A DNA stretch of 64,000 nucleotides from Reinekea forsetii (GTDB lineage: Bacteria > Pseudomonadota > Gammaproteobacteria > Pseudomonadales > Natronospirillaceae): positions 1,449,501 through 1,513,500 of the forward strand of contig NZ_CP011797.1 in NCBI RefSeq assembly GCF_002795845.1. The letters run 5' to 3'. Shown here one piece after another: positions 56,323 to 64,000 of the stretch. The position numbers and the translations under genes are program-made. The stretch's first letter is position 1, and every line of letters starts with the position of its first letter. The notes under the pieces were generated by a model. It ran no database searches and was not told the DNA's origin. It worked only from the letters and a program-made list of their open reading frames with translations.

Positions 56323-56631
56323 TCACAACAGTTGGATTGGCGGAACCCCGCCAATCCAAGCATCTGGTCGCTCATTATTGTGAGGCCGTTGCCATTGGGT
56401 TGCCAACGTATTTGGCAGGTAAACAGCCGCCCTGCCGGTATAGATATCGCTCGCCAATTGCCTTTCGACACATTCGATTTTCTGCTTTAGGGTCGAAATA
56501 AAGATGTAATGTTTCCCAACTCGAAGACCGCTTCCAGACATTAATTTAGTACAGAGTTGCGCGGTAGCATTCAACCGATCAACGATATAACTCGCCTCAT
56601 CTCCAGGCAAGGCGACAGGCAATCGCTCCAC
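56323..56631 (-). pseudogene. Possible transposase C-terminal fragment
   Basis: A 102-residue frame ending HNNERPDAWIGGVPPIQLL, which resembles the NxxRPHxxxGGxxP tail of IS3/IS481 DDE transposases. No DDE residues or N-terminus are visible. Its stop lies 18 bases before the left inverted repeat, as in an insertion sequence. The N-terminal half of the frame overlaps a repeat. The resemblance is short, and this may be non-coding. Confidence 0.3.
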
Positions 56632-56697
56632 TTGAACTGCACCCCAAAATCTCTAAAAATGTGTCGGGAAAGACGGGTTTTTCTGAGCTAAAACGGC
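56591..56697. repeat. Direct repeat copy A
   Basis: It shares CTCGCCTCATCT, CAAAATCTCTAAAAATGTG and AAAACGGC with 59531-59636 at a constant offset of 2940 bases; the middle is diverged. Both copies flank the MotA/OmpA pair. Confidence 0.8.
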
Positions 56698-56942
56698 AGG
56701 CGCCGGATTCGCCGGGAACGCTGTCTGATTGCTCGATATAGGATGCGCCGGATAGAAAGCTATTAAACACAGGTAAGTATTTTTTATAGGAAAAGTGTTG
56801 AAATATTCTTGCAGCACTCATCACCGCTATTTACGGTTATTGCCAGGCTTGATTAATTGACAGAAACCAGTGCAGGCGTCAGACTGTCTGGCTTACAGTC
56901 GGTTAGGGTTGTTTGTCAGTTAAAGCCAAAGCGGAACCCGGC

Positions 56943-56975
56943 AAAAACGGCTAGAGCCGAGTAATAAGCTGTTAT
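56943..56975. repeat. Direct repeat fragment C
   Basis: AAAAACGGCTAGAGCC followed by GAGTAATAA and TTAT matches 59627-59659, the tail of copy B. With copy A this looks like one repeat split by about 245 bases. Confidence 0.65.
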
Positions 56976-57358
56976 TTGCAAAGTATGAATGGAGCAAATG
57001 ATAGTATTTGAGTAAATTTTGAGCGTTTCAAATTAGCAAACAAGATCATTCTATCTGTTTAAAGGCATTGGGGATATTTAGAAGAGTTAATTGGATCTTG
57101 GAAGCCCGTGTTATCGATGACCTCTGATTCAATTAAGCAAAAGTCTGTGTAGCTTATATCTAATCTCTATCAGATAAGTCATTCGAACTGTAGGATTGCT
57201 GGATCCTGCACGGATTTATCGGATTTATCGGAATAGGCGCAGGCCGGTTTTTGTTTAACTGTCTCTTCAACTGCCTAAAAGAACGAAGCGCTGGTCTTTA
57301 AAAATAGTAGCTGACCGTAATGCGTCAGGATTTTATGATGTCGAACCTAGGAGCGTTC

Positions 57359-58192
57359 ATGAGCAACCCGAAACATACCCTTTTTTGGATGACAGTCTAC
57401 CTGCTGATCGTCGCCACTGTTTGCGCTCTAATCTATGAACCTATTAGCGCAGCTTTTATGGCCAATTGGGTTTTCAATTCTCTGATTCTAGCTGTATTGG
57501 TGATCGGTATCGGCCTTACCTATAGGCAAGTCTTTATATTGCAGCCTGAATTAGAGTGGATAGCACTGTTCCGTACTGGCCGCAGTGGCCTGTCTGTAAA
57601 ACAGGAACCGAGATTACTCAAGCCGCTAGCCCGTCAATTGGGGGACGAATTCAAACGAGATCGCTTTACATTGTCTGCAATGTCGCTGCGAACGGTACTC
57701 GATGGTATTCGTTCACGTATGGATGAATCTCGTGAAATCTCTCGCTATATGATTAGCCTCTTAGTCTTTTTGGGCTTGCTGGGTACGTTCTGGGGCCTGC
57801 TTGGAACCATTGAAGCGGTAGGTCGCGTGATTATAAACTTGGACATCGGTAACCAGAATTTTGATCAGGTCTTTGGTGAGTTGCAAGCCGGGTTACTTCG
57901 ACCACTTGAAGGCATGGGTACCGCCTTCAGCTCCTCTCTATTGGGTCTGGGTGGTTCACTGATCCTGGGCTTTTTGGACATTCAAGCTGGACATGCTCAA
58001 AACCGCTTCTATGACGGTCTTGAAGAGTGGCTAACCGGCCTGACTCATCTGATAGATGCCACTGACTTTGAAGACAAATCTGATTTGACCACTATTCAGA
58101 AGGCCAGTTTAGAATTGGCCGACGAAATTCTGATTCTCGAAGAAGAAAATCGCCAGCTTAAAGCCAAGCTGGGATTTACTGACAAAGACTAA
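57359..58192 (+). CDS. MotA/TolQ/ExbB-type proton channel protein
   Basis: A 277-residue inner-membrane protein. Helices lie near 9-29, 32-52, 135-158 and 185-210. The core LLVFLGLLGTFWGLLGTIEAVG and GLLRPLEGMGTAFSSSLLGLGGSLILGF are the MotA/ExbB signature. Such proteins form a pentamer around a MotB/ExbD-type dimer to use ion flow. Its partner is the next gene (58206). The ATG at 57359 has AGGAG with five-base spacing; ATGs at 57320, 57335 and 57338 are less likely. A role beyond motility or TonB is open. Confidence 0.8.
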   Translation: MSNPKHTLFWMTVYLLIVATVCALIYEPISAAFMANWVFNSLILAVLVIGIGLTYRQVFILQPELEWIALFRTGRSGLSVKQEPRLLKPLARQLGDEFKRDRFTLSAMSLRTVLDGIRSRMDESREISRYMISLLVFLGLLGTFWGLLGTIEAVGRVIINLDIGNQNFDQVFGELQAGLLRPLEGMGTAFSSSLLGLGGSLILGFLDIQAGHAQNRFYDGLEEWLTGLTHLIDATDFEDKSDLTTIQKASLELADEILILEEENRQLKAKLGFTDKD

Positions 58193-58205
58193 GGGAGCTC
58201 TATTG

Positions 58206-59525
58206 ATGTTAGGCAGTCGCAGGCGCGCCCAAACTACCATTAATGTCTGGCCAGGTTATGTCGACGCCCTGTCGGCCCTGCTGTTGCTAGTTATATTCAT
58301 GTTGATGATCTTTACTCTGGCACAGGTATTTCTGGCCCAGACTGTCTCCGACCGAGATACAGAGCTAACCCGACTTAATGATCGACTCGCCGAAATCAGC
58401 ACTGCTCTGGGAGTTCAGGAACAGAATAACGAAGTACTTAATGAACGATTGGTGTCATTGCAAGACCAGTACAGCCAGAGCCTAAAACGGCAAGAAGGAC
58501 TGGAAGAGCAAGTTATTGTACTCGAGGAAACCGTGGAAACTGACCAGGGAACTATCGAAATTCAATTGCGAGAAAAGGCATCGCTGCAGCAAGACATTGT
58601 TACGCTACAACAATTACGTGCTGAACTAGAGCTGGAAATTTCCAGTTTGGTCACTCGCCTGAGCGAAAGCGATCAAACGGTTGAGAAACTTGAAACTGAA
58701 CTGGTGGCGCGTAGTGAACTAGTCGGCTCATTGCGTAATCGTGGACAAGCATTGGAAGCCAGCCTAGCGAGTGAACAGGAGCGAACCCAGCTCGCCCAGC
58801 GCGAGATCAAGGAAAGAGAGATACGCATTGAAGACTTGGTGGCAATCACCAGCGAGGGAGAAGAAGCACTCAAAGAGGAAAAACGCTTGTCGGCCCGGGC
58901 TCAGGCCGATATTGATCGGTTAAGTCAGAAGATAGAAACATTGCAGGAACAACTCAATCAGATAAGTACGGCTCTAGCCCTTGAGCAATATGTGACTGCC
59001 GAGCAGGTAGTGCTGCTGGCCGACTTAGGCGAACGGTTGAATACAGCCTTGGCGCAGCGCGTCAACGAGCTGGAACAATATCGCTCTGACTTCTTTGGCC
59101 GCCTTCGCTTGGCATTGGTTAACAACTCCAATGTTCGCATTGAAGGTGACCGATTCTTATTACCTTCTGAACTCTTTTTCGGGTCAGCCTCAGCAACTTT
59201 GGGCATCGAAGGTCAGCGGGAACTGAACAAACTGGCTCGAATTCTAGTGGAAGTCGCCAACGATATTCCGAGCGATATTAACTGGATATTGCGAATTGAC
59301 GGGCACACGGACCAGCTACCGATCAATACAGAACGTTTCCCTTCCAACTGGGAGCTTTCAACGGCAAGAGCCGTATCAGTAGTTCGGTATCTGGCGGCGC
59401 AAGGAATCCCACAAGAACGTATGGCAGCCACCGGTTTTGGCGAGCATCATCCGATTGATGCAAATTTTACAGACGAAGCCTTTCGCAACAACCGACGTAT
59501 CGAAGTCAAGCTAACCAATCGATGA
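58206..59525 (+). CDS. MotB-like protein with long coiled coil and OmpA domain
   Basis: A 439-residue protein. D20 in WPGYVDALSALLLLVIFML is placed like the proton-binding Asp of MotB. A coiled coil (about residues 50-275) rich in Glu, Gln, Leu and Arg follows, then an OmpA peptidoglycan-binding domain (about 310-439; RIDGHTDQLPINTE, NWELSTARAVSVVRYL, NNRRIEVKL). It is 13 bases after the channel gene. The pair differs from flagellar MotAB by this long periplasmic coil, which could reach the wall and move it. Function is not known. Confidence 0.8.
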   Translation: MLGSRRRAQTTINVWPGYVDALSALLLLVIFMLMIFTLAQVFLAQTVSDRDTELTRLNDRLAEISTALGVQEQNNEVLNERLVSLQDQYSQSLKRQEGLEEQVIVLEETVETDQGTIEIQLREKASLQQDIVTLQQLRAELELEISSLVTRLSESDQTVEKLETELVARSELVGSLRNRGQALEASLASEQERTQLAQREIKEREIRIEDLVAITSEGEEALKEEKRLSARAQADIDRLSQKIETLQEQLNQISTALALEQYVTAEQVVLLADLGERLNTALAQRVNELEQYRSDFFGRLRLALVNNSNVRIEGDRFLLPSELFFGSASATLGIEGQRELNKLARILVEVANDIPSDINWILRIDGHTDQLPINTERFPSNWELSTARAVSVVRYLAAQGIPQERMAATGFGEHHPIDANFTDEAFRNNRRIEVKLTNR

Positions 59526-59530
59526 CAAGA

Positions 59531-59659
59531 CTCGCCTCATCTCTAGACTGTATGACAGAACCTCATTGCAGGTGAACGGCACCGCAAAATCTCTAAAAAT
59601 GTGCCGGAACATCAGGGTTTTACGGTCTAAAACGGCTAAGCAGAGTAATAACCCATTAT
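59531..59659. repeat. Direct repeat copy B
   Basis: The undivided copy of the repeat, matching copy A (56591-56697) and fragment C (56943-56975). It starts right after the OmpA gene and runs to within 23 bases of the methyltransferase start. Confidence 0.8.
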
Positions 59660-59681
59660 GTATTACCCTAAGGCATAGAGA

Positions 59682-60329
59682 ATGAATAAAGCGGAAAATT
59701 TTTGGGATAAGGCTTCAAAAAACTATGACAAGACTGAAGAGCGTTTTAATTACATTCATAAAAAATCTCGAGAAAATACTAAAATATTCTTGAAAGACAG
59801 CGACACTGTTCTTGATTATGGGTGTGGAACAGGCACTGCATCCTGTCAATTTTCTAGCCTTGTAAAAGATATTCATGCAATTGATATTTCATCTGAGATG
59901 ATTGCGATATCCCAAGCGAAAGCCGCTCATGGTAAAATCGAAAACGTAAATTTCGAGCAAGCGGATATTTTTGACGGAAAATATTCTAAAGAGTCATATG
60001 ATGTCATTCTAGCTTTTAATATGTTGCATACAGTCCCTAATCCACAGAATGTAGTGCTGCAAATAAATGAATTACTAAAGCCGGAAGGTTTATTTATTTC
60101 TGTAACACCTTGTTTACGACAAAAGATGTCATTTTTCGTTAATCTTCAAATCCAGCTGGTGCGGGTCTTGTGTAAGCTTGGGCTAATTCCTATTCCTATA
60201 AGAAGGGTCACAAGCTCTGAGGTAGAAAGCATATTAAAAGCAGGCGGGTTTCAAACGGTTGAATCTGAAGAGATATATAAGGACGCATCTAGCTATTTTG
60301 TTGTGGCTAAGAAGTTACAAAAAACATAA
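59682..60329 (+). CDS. Class I SAM-dependent methyltransferase, AT-rich
   Basis: A 215-residue methyltransferase. SAM motif I is VLDYGCGTGTASCQF, followed by AIDISSEMIAISQAK and DVILAFNMLHTVPNP. No target domain is evident; ubiquinone/menaquinone or small-molecule types fit the fold. Codon use is strongly AT-rich compared with neighbours, suggesting recent acquisition. It lies between repeat copy B and the right inverted repeat, as a cassette. Confidence 0.8.
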   Translation: MNKAENFWDKASKNYDKTEERFNYIHKKSRENTKIFLKDSDTVLDYGCGTGTASCQFSSLVKDIHAIDISSEMIAISQAKAAHGKIENVNFEQADIFDGKYSKESYDVILAFNMLHTVPNPQNVVLQINELLKPEGLFISVTPCLRQKMSFFVNLQIQLVRVLCKLGLIPIPIRRVTSSEVESILKAGGFQTVESEEIYKDASSYFVVAKKLQKT

Positions 60330-60364
60330 CAAACTGCTGTACCGTAGGGTGAACTTGCCCCGTT

Positions 60365-60394
60365 TTAGCTGAGATTAAAAATGGGGGGATTACA
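60365..60394. repeat. Right 30-bp inverted repeat
   Basis: The reverse complement matches 56275-56304 at 28 of 30 positions, and the outer dinucleotide is CA. The inner edge continues with GTTTTAGC, which also appears at the edge of repeat copy A. No target duplication is obvious beyond either end. Confidence 0.85.
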
Positions 60395-60491
60395 CCCAGA
60401 CCTGACAGATGTCATGACTTTGCCAACTAGCCTGTAGCTAGAGACTGGATTTTGATACAGTACGGACCAGTGTTCCTATGGAGGTTCGTTT

Positions 60492-61250
60492 GTGAAATTG
60501 CCCATATTACTCGCCATACCCCTGGTCTTCAGCCTGTTTACCTTTGCCGGGTCGAGCCATGCCGATACGCTGGCCGACGCCAAGGCCATCGAGCTGCTCG
60601 AGAAGATCGATAACCTCTATCAGCAGGAAAACTCCCATGCGGTGATGACCATGGAGATTGTCACCGCGGATTTCTCCCGGTCGATGACCCTGGAGTCCTG
60701 GGCCCTGGGGCTGGACTATTCCCTGGTGCGCATTCTCGAGCCGAAGAAAGAGGCCGGTGTCTCAACGCTCAAGCGTGAAAAAAACATGTGGAATTTCTTG
60801 CCCAAGATCAACAAGGTCATCAAGGTGCCCCCCTCGATGATGATGGGCAGCTGGATGGGCTCGGACTTCACCAATGACGATCTGATGCGCGAAGGCTCCT
60901 GGGTCGATGCCTATGACGTAGTCCTGAGCGAAACCGATAGCCTCTACACCCTAGACCTGACCGCCAAGGCGACCACCGTGACCGTTTGGGGCGCCATGCA
61001 GATTGTCGTGACCAAGGACAACCTCTTGCCGATCCGGCAAACCTACTTTGATGAAGACGGCCAGGCGATGCGCGAAATGCGCTTTAGCGCAATCCAAACC
61101 TTCGGCGACATCACCTTGCCGACGGTGATGGAGCTGGTACCGCTCAACAAGCCCGGCAACAAAACCCAGGTAACCTATAACAGCATGGAATTCGACATCG
61201 ACCTTGAGTCGGACTTTTTCACCCTGCAGAATCTCAAAAAACGTCGTTGA
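60492..61250 (+). CDS. LolA-like exported lipoprotein-sorting protein
   Basis: A 252-residue exported protein starting GTG, with GGAGG nearby and a signal peptide (1 to about 24, ending SHA). Features such as KREKNMWNFLPKINKVIKVPPSMMMGSWMGSDFTNDDL fit the outer-membrane lipoprotein-sorting (LolA-like) family, often paired with FtsX-type permeases. It precedes two such permeases by 13 bases and the ATPase at 63736. It probably carries a lipid-like or lipoprotein substrate; the cargo is unknown. Confidence 0.8.
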   Translation: MKLPILLAIPLVFSLFTFAGSSHADTLADAKAIELLEKIDNLYQQENSHAVMTMEIVTADFSRSMTLESWALGLDYSLVRILEPKKEAGVSTLKREKNMWNFLPKINKVIKVPPSMMMGSWMGSDFTNDDLMREGSWVDAYDVVLSETDSLYTLDLTAKATTVTVWGAMQIVVTKDNLLPIRQTYFDEDGQAMREMRFSAIQTFGDITLPTVMELVPLNKPGNKTQVTYNSMEFDIDLESDFFTLQNLKKRR

Positions 61251-61263
61251 GGAGGGCTTAACC

Positions 61264-62493
61264 ATGTTGATGCTCAAGCTCGCCTTTCGCAATATTTTGC
61301 GCAATAAGCGCCGCACCGTGCTGACCATGTTGAGTATGTTTGGCGGCTATTTTCTGCTGGTCATCTCGCTCTCGGTTCAGTTCGGCAGCTATGAACAAGT
61401 GATCGACTTTTTTACGCGGGATTCGACCGGCCACGCCCAGATTACCGCAGAAAACTATCTCGATCGCCCGTCTCTCTATAAGACCGTGCCCGCCACGTCG
61501 ACCTTTTACCAGCAGTTGCTGGCGCAAGCCAATGTGGTTAGTGCCACGCCGCGGATTGTCAGCGGCGCCTTAGCCTATGGCGTAAGCAAAAGCTTCCCGG
61601 TGCAGGTGATCGGTATCGATGTCGTCAAGGAAGCGGATATTTCTTTTCTCGTCGATAAGGTCAAGGTGGGTCGTTATCTGCGGGCCGAGGCCGATGCCGA
61701 GGGTTATTTTGAAAGCCTGATAGGTGCCGCCGCGGCGCGCCAATTGGGTTTGTCGATCGGCGATGAACTGATCCTGATCTCCCAGGGTGCCGACGGTTCG
61801 GTGGCCAACGATCTGTTTCGCGTGGCCGGCATAGTGGGTGCCACCGAAGGGCTTGAAGCGCGCAATGTCTATCTGCCCTTATCCGCCGCGCAGAGCTTCT
61901 TTGTTTTGCCGGAGCAAGCGCACTACTGGGCGGTGTTAACGGCGGATTATCACGACGGTCCGGAACTTGCGGAGCAGCTCAATGCCTGGCTGGAGCCCAG
62001 TGCCGGGCTGGAAGCGAGTAGTTGGCAGGTGGTCTCGAAAGAGTTTTACCAGACCATGAGCGCCGATATTGAAGGGGGCTATGTGTCCTACTTCGTGATT
62101 GTTCTGTTGGTCTGCATCGGGGTTTTGAATACCGTGCTGATGTCGGTTATGGAGCGAACCGGTGAATTCGGTGTCCTCAAGGCCATCGGTACCTCGCCGC
62201 GCCGGTTGTTCTTCCTGATCGTCATCGAAACACTGCTCTTGGCCACGTTGAGTTGTTTACTCGGCCTGCTCACGGTGCTGCCGGTCAATGCCTATCTGGT
62301 CAATGTCGGCTTTACCTTGCCCGACCCCATGGAGGTCTCGGGCGTTGTGATGGATCATATGAAAGGCCTATGGGATCTGAAGGTGTTTGTCGAGCCGGCC
62401 CTAATTATTATCGGCTCAGCGGCGCTGATTTCGATCTTCCCAGCCCTGCGCGCAGCGCGCATTGTGCCCGTTGACGCGATGAGGAGTTTATAA
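61264..62493 (+). CDS. FtsX/LolC-type ABC permease 1
   Basis: A 409-residue permease. An N-terminal helix after LAFRNILRNKRRTVLT leads to a periplasmic domain and three C-terminal helices, with MERTGEFGVLKAIGTSPRRLFFLI before the third. The ATG at 61264 has GAGGAGGG upstream. It is one base before the next permease. It likely forms a heterodimer with it. Confidence 0.85.
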   Translation: MLMLKLAFRNILRNKRRTVLTMLSMFGGYFLLVISLSVQFGSYEQVIDFFTRDSTGHAQITAENYLDRPSLYKTVPATSTFYQQLLAQANVVSATPRIVSGALAYGVSKSFPVQVIGIDVVKEADISFLVDKVKVGRYLRAEADAEGYFESLIGAAAARQLGLSIGDELILISQGADGSVANDLFRVAGIVGATEGLEARNVYLPLSAAQSFFVLPEQAHYWAVLTADYHDGPELAEQLNAWLEPSAGLEASSWQVVSKEFYQTMSADIEGGYVSYFVIVLLVCIGVLNTVLMSVMERTGEFGVLKAIGTSPRRLFFLIVIETLLLATLSCLLGLLTVLPVNAYLVNVGFTLPDPMEVSGVVMDHMKGLWDLKVFVEPALIIIGSAALISIFPALRAARIVPVDAMRSL

Positions 62494-62494
62494 G

Positions 62495-63724
62495 ATGAGC
62501 CTGACTTGGACACTCGCCGTGCGCAATATATTGCGCAACAAACGTCGCTCCTTTCTGACCATCCTCTTGATTAGCATGACCCTAGCGATCCTGATCTTTA
62601 CCGACGGCTATATTAAGGCGATGACCGACGTCATGGTGCGCTCGGCGACCCGGCTCTACCCGGGTGATGCGCAGATTCACAACGTCAGTTATCTGGCCGA
62701 ACGTGATGGCGAAAAAACCATTACGGATGTCGACCAACAGATTAACAGCCTGATGGCAGAACCCTTGGTCGCCAGCTATAGTCCGCGCGCTCTGGATTTC
62801 GGTATGGTCTCCAGCAGTGCCAATAATATTGCCGTGCAGGTGGTAGGCGTCGACGCTGATTTGGAGGCATCGGTGTCGAAATTAAAACTCAGCATGATCC
62901 GGGGCGACTATCTGGACAACGCCGGGTCCGAACTGCAGATACTGCTCGGTGGCCCCTTGGCCGATCTATTGGAAGTGGACCTAGGGGATCGCCTGGTGGT
63001 CTCGGTTAATAACTATCAGAGCGATGATATCGACCAGCGGCTGTTCCGAGTCAGCGGCATTTTCGAGATGAAATCGAAATTCTTTGACGAGGGGCTGGTC
63101 TTTATTCAATTGCCGCAAGCCCAGGCCATGATGGGCATCGGCCAGGGCATTCATGAAATCGCCTTCAATCTGACCGACGAGTCGCTCTCGGGCGTCAAGG
63201 ATTTAGCACTCTGGTCGCGCTTGGCCACGCCGCAAACCGTGGCCGAAGGCTGGACCACCCTGATGCCCGATTTGGCCGCCATCCTCGCACTCACCGGATA
63301 CAGCTTGCTGATCATCGGCACTATCCTCTTTGTTGTAGCCACCCTAGGGGTGATCAATGCCATGTTTATGTCGATCTACGAGCGCACCTACGAGTTTGGT
63401 GTGATTCTGGCCATCGGGACCCGGCGCACTAGTGTCTTTAACTTGATTCTGATCGAGGGTTTTGTGCTCTGCCTGTTGGCACTGGTGCTCGGGGCCGCAC
63501 TCGGTGCGGGCGTTACCCTATGGGTCGGCGCAATCGGCATCGATTATGGCAGCATGGATGTGTCGGGCGTGGCCCTGGCTGAGATACTGCGTCCGGAACT
63601 GCGCCTGCTGCAGTTCACCGAATTGCCTTTTGCGGTTTTAGTTATGACCCTGGTAGCGTGTCTTTACCCCGCCATCCATGCCGCCCGCATCGTTCCGGCC
63701 AAGGCCTTACACAAGAGTTTATAG
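62495..63724 (+). CDS. FtsX/LolE-type ABC permease 2
   Basis: A 409-residue permease of the same layout (LAVRNILRNKRRSFLT start; YERTYEFGVILAIGTRRTSVFNLI late). It is clearly a diverged paralogue of the preceding gene. It starts one base after it and lies 11 bases before the ATPase. Two unlike permeases with one ATPase resemble LolCDE. Confidence 0.85.
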   Translation: MSLTWTLAVRNILRNKRRSFLTILLISMTLAILIFTDGYIKAMTDVMVRSATRLYPGDAQIHNVSYLAERDGEKTITDVDQQINSLMAEPLVASYSPRALDFGMVSSSANNIAVQVVGVDADLEASVSKLKLSMIRGDYLDNAGSELQILLGGPLADLLEVDLGDRLVVSVNNYQSDDIDQRLFRVSGIFEMKSKFFDEGLVFIQLPQAQAMMGIGQGIHEIAFNLTDESLSGVKDLALWSRLATPQTVAEGWTTLMPDLAAILALTGYSLLIIGTILFVVATLGVINAMFMSIYERTYEFGVILAIGTRRTSVFNLILIEGFVLCLLALVLGAALGAGVTLWVGAIGIDYGSMDVSGVALAEILRPELRLLQFTELPFAVLVMTLVACLYPAIHAARIVPAKALHKSL

Positions 63725-63735
63725 GAGACTGACAG

Positions 63736-64000
63736 ATGACAGCAGTGATAGAAACCCGTGGACTTGGCCGCTTTTATGGTGTCGGCGATACGCTGGTGCG
63801 AGCCCTAAATGAGGTCGATATAGTGATTGAACCCGGTGAGTTTACCGCCATCGTCGGGCCCTCCGGATCGGGCAAATCGACCCTGCTGCAATTGATGGGT
63901 GGCCTCGACACCCCCGATGCCGGCCAGGTGTTACTCAAGGATAAGGCTATATCGTCGATGTCGGGCCATGAATTGTCCGACTTTCGGCGCGATCATATCG
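63736..64000 (+). CDS. ABC ATPase, LolD type (partial at window edge)
   Basis: The first 88 codons are present. The start reads [19 protein letters not shown], and Walker [19 protein letters not shown] is present. It belongs to the LolA-like and permease group just upstream. The rest is outside the window. Confidence 0.85.
   Translation, partial: MTAVIETRGLGRFYGVGDTLVRALNEVDIVIEPGEFTAIVGPSGSGKSTLLQLMGGLDTPDAGQVLLKDKAISSMSGHELSDFRRDHI

Larger units (their letters stand above)
56228..57358. other. Repeat-rich stretch with no intact gene
   Basis: The stretch contains a 30-bp inverted-repeat end (56275-56304), a possible transposase tail on the minus strand (56323-56631), a repeat copy (56591-56697) and a repeat fragment (56943-56975). 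Open frames at 56597-56824 on the minus strand overlap the repeat and look non-coding. The region 56976-57358 is AT-rich and probably holds the promoter of the MotA-like gene. Confidence 0.5.

Noticed and set aside
56597-56824. 75-codon minus-strand frame
   Set aside because: It runs through repeat copy A and shows no protein-like conservation.
57359-60329. Zorya-type antiphage system
   Set aside because: Only motor-like proteins are present. The large helicase or nuclease effectors are missing, and the long coil lies in the OmpA partner instead of the channel protein.

Overview
The window reads as a chromosome segment of a marine gammaproteobacterium of Oceanospirillales/Saccharospirillaceae type; a Reinekea-like organism is my best guess. 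The evidence is the housekeeping order TPR lipoprotein-lolB-ispE-prs-rplY-pth-ychF and, divergent to it, hemA-prfA-prmC. Moderate GC and a complete locus that looks built for beta-1,3-glucan (laminarin) use support this. Family names rest on reading motifs by eye, not on searches. No rRNA, complete tRNA, CRISPR array or intact transposase was seen.

Layout. (1) 305-4078: a zinc-type operon resembling Vibrio zrg, with a small His-rich exported protein, a DUF2796 protein carrying an Asp/His repeat tract, a LolD/MacB-type ATPase, an FtsX-type permease and a DUF3299 protein. (2) 4329-10622: a small catabolic cluster with a beta-hydroxyacid dehydrogenase, aldehyde dehydrogenase, CysE-like acetyltransferase, VOC protein, LysR regulator and D-2-hydroxyacid dehydrogenase. 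(3) 10849-11914: an Xre/RES toxin-antitoxin pair, followed by a TIGR02647-like gene. (4) 12482-25478: the glucan locus, with GH30, a five-gene oligopeptide-type ABC transporter, GH16, a 1152-residue GH149/GH94-type phosphorylase and a LacI regulator. Two LacI-type operators sit between GH30 and the transporter. The logic is extracellular GH16 and GH30 cleavage, ABC import, and phosphorolysis in the cytosol.

(5) 25506-35525: housekeeping genes. (6) 35529-46764: MaoC-like protein, pta/ackA, an M23 peptidase, a branched-chain amino-acid-type binding protein, an L-2-haloacid dehalogenase, a metallo-beta-lactamase-fold protein with an altered metal motif, transaldolase and a Cof phosphatase. (7) 46765-48600: an AT-richer patch with small hypothetical genes and a decayed uracil-DNA-glycosylase-like gene. 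(8) 48751-56227: a spermidine-synthase-like methyltransferase, livGFHM, lnt and yceH.

(9) 56275-60394: an islet bracketed by 30-bp inverted repeats (28/30 identical, TG...CA ends). It contains internal direct repeats, a possible transposase tail, a MotA/ExbB plus coiled-coil OmpA pair, and an AT-rich methyltransferase. This is the most unusual structure in the window. (10) 60492-64000: a LolA-like exported protein with two FtsX-type permeases and the start of their ATPase, cut by the window edge.
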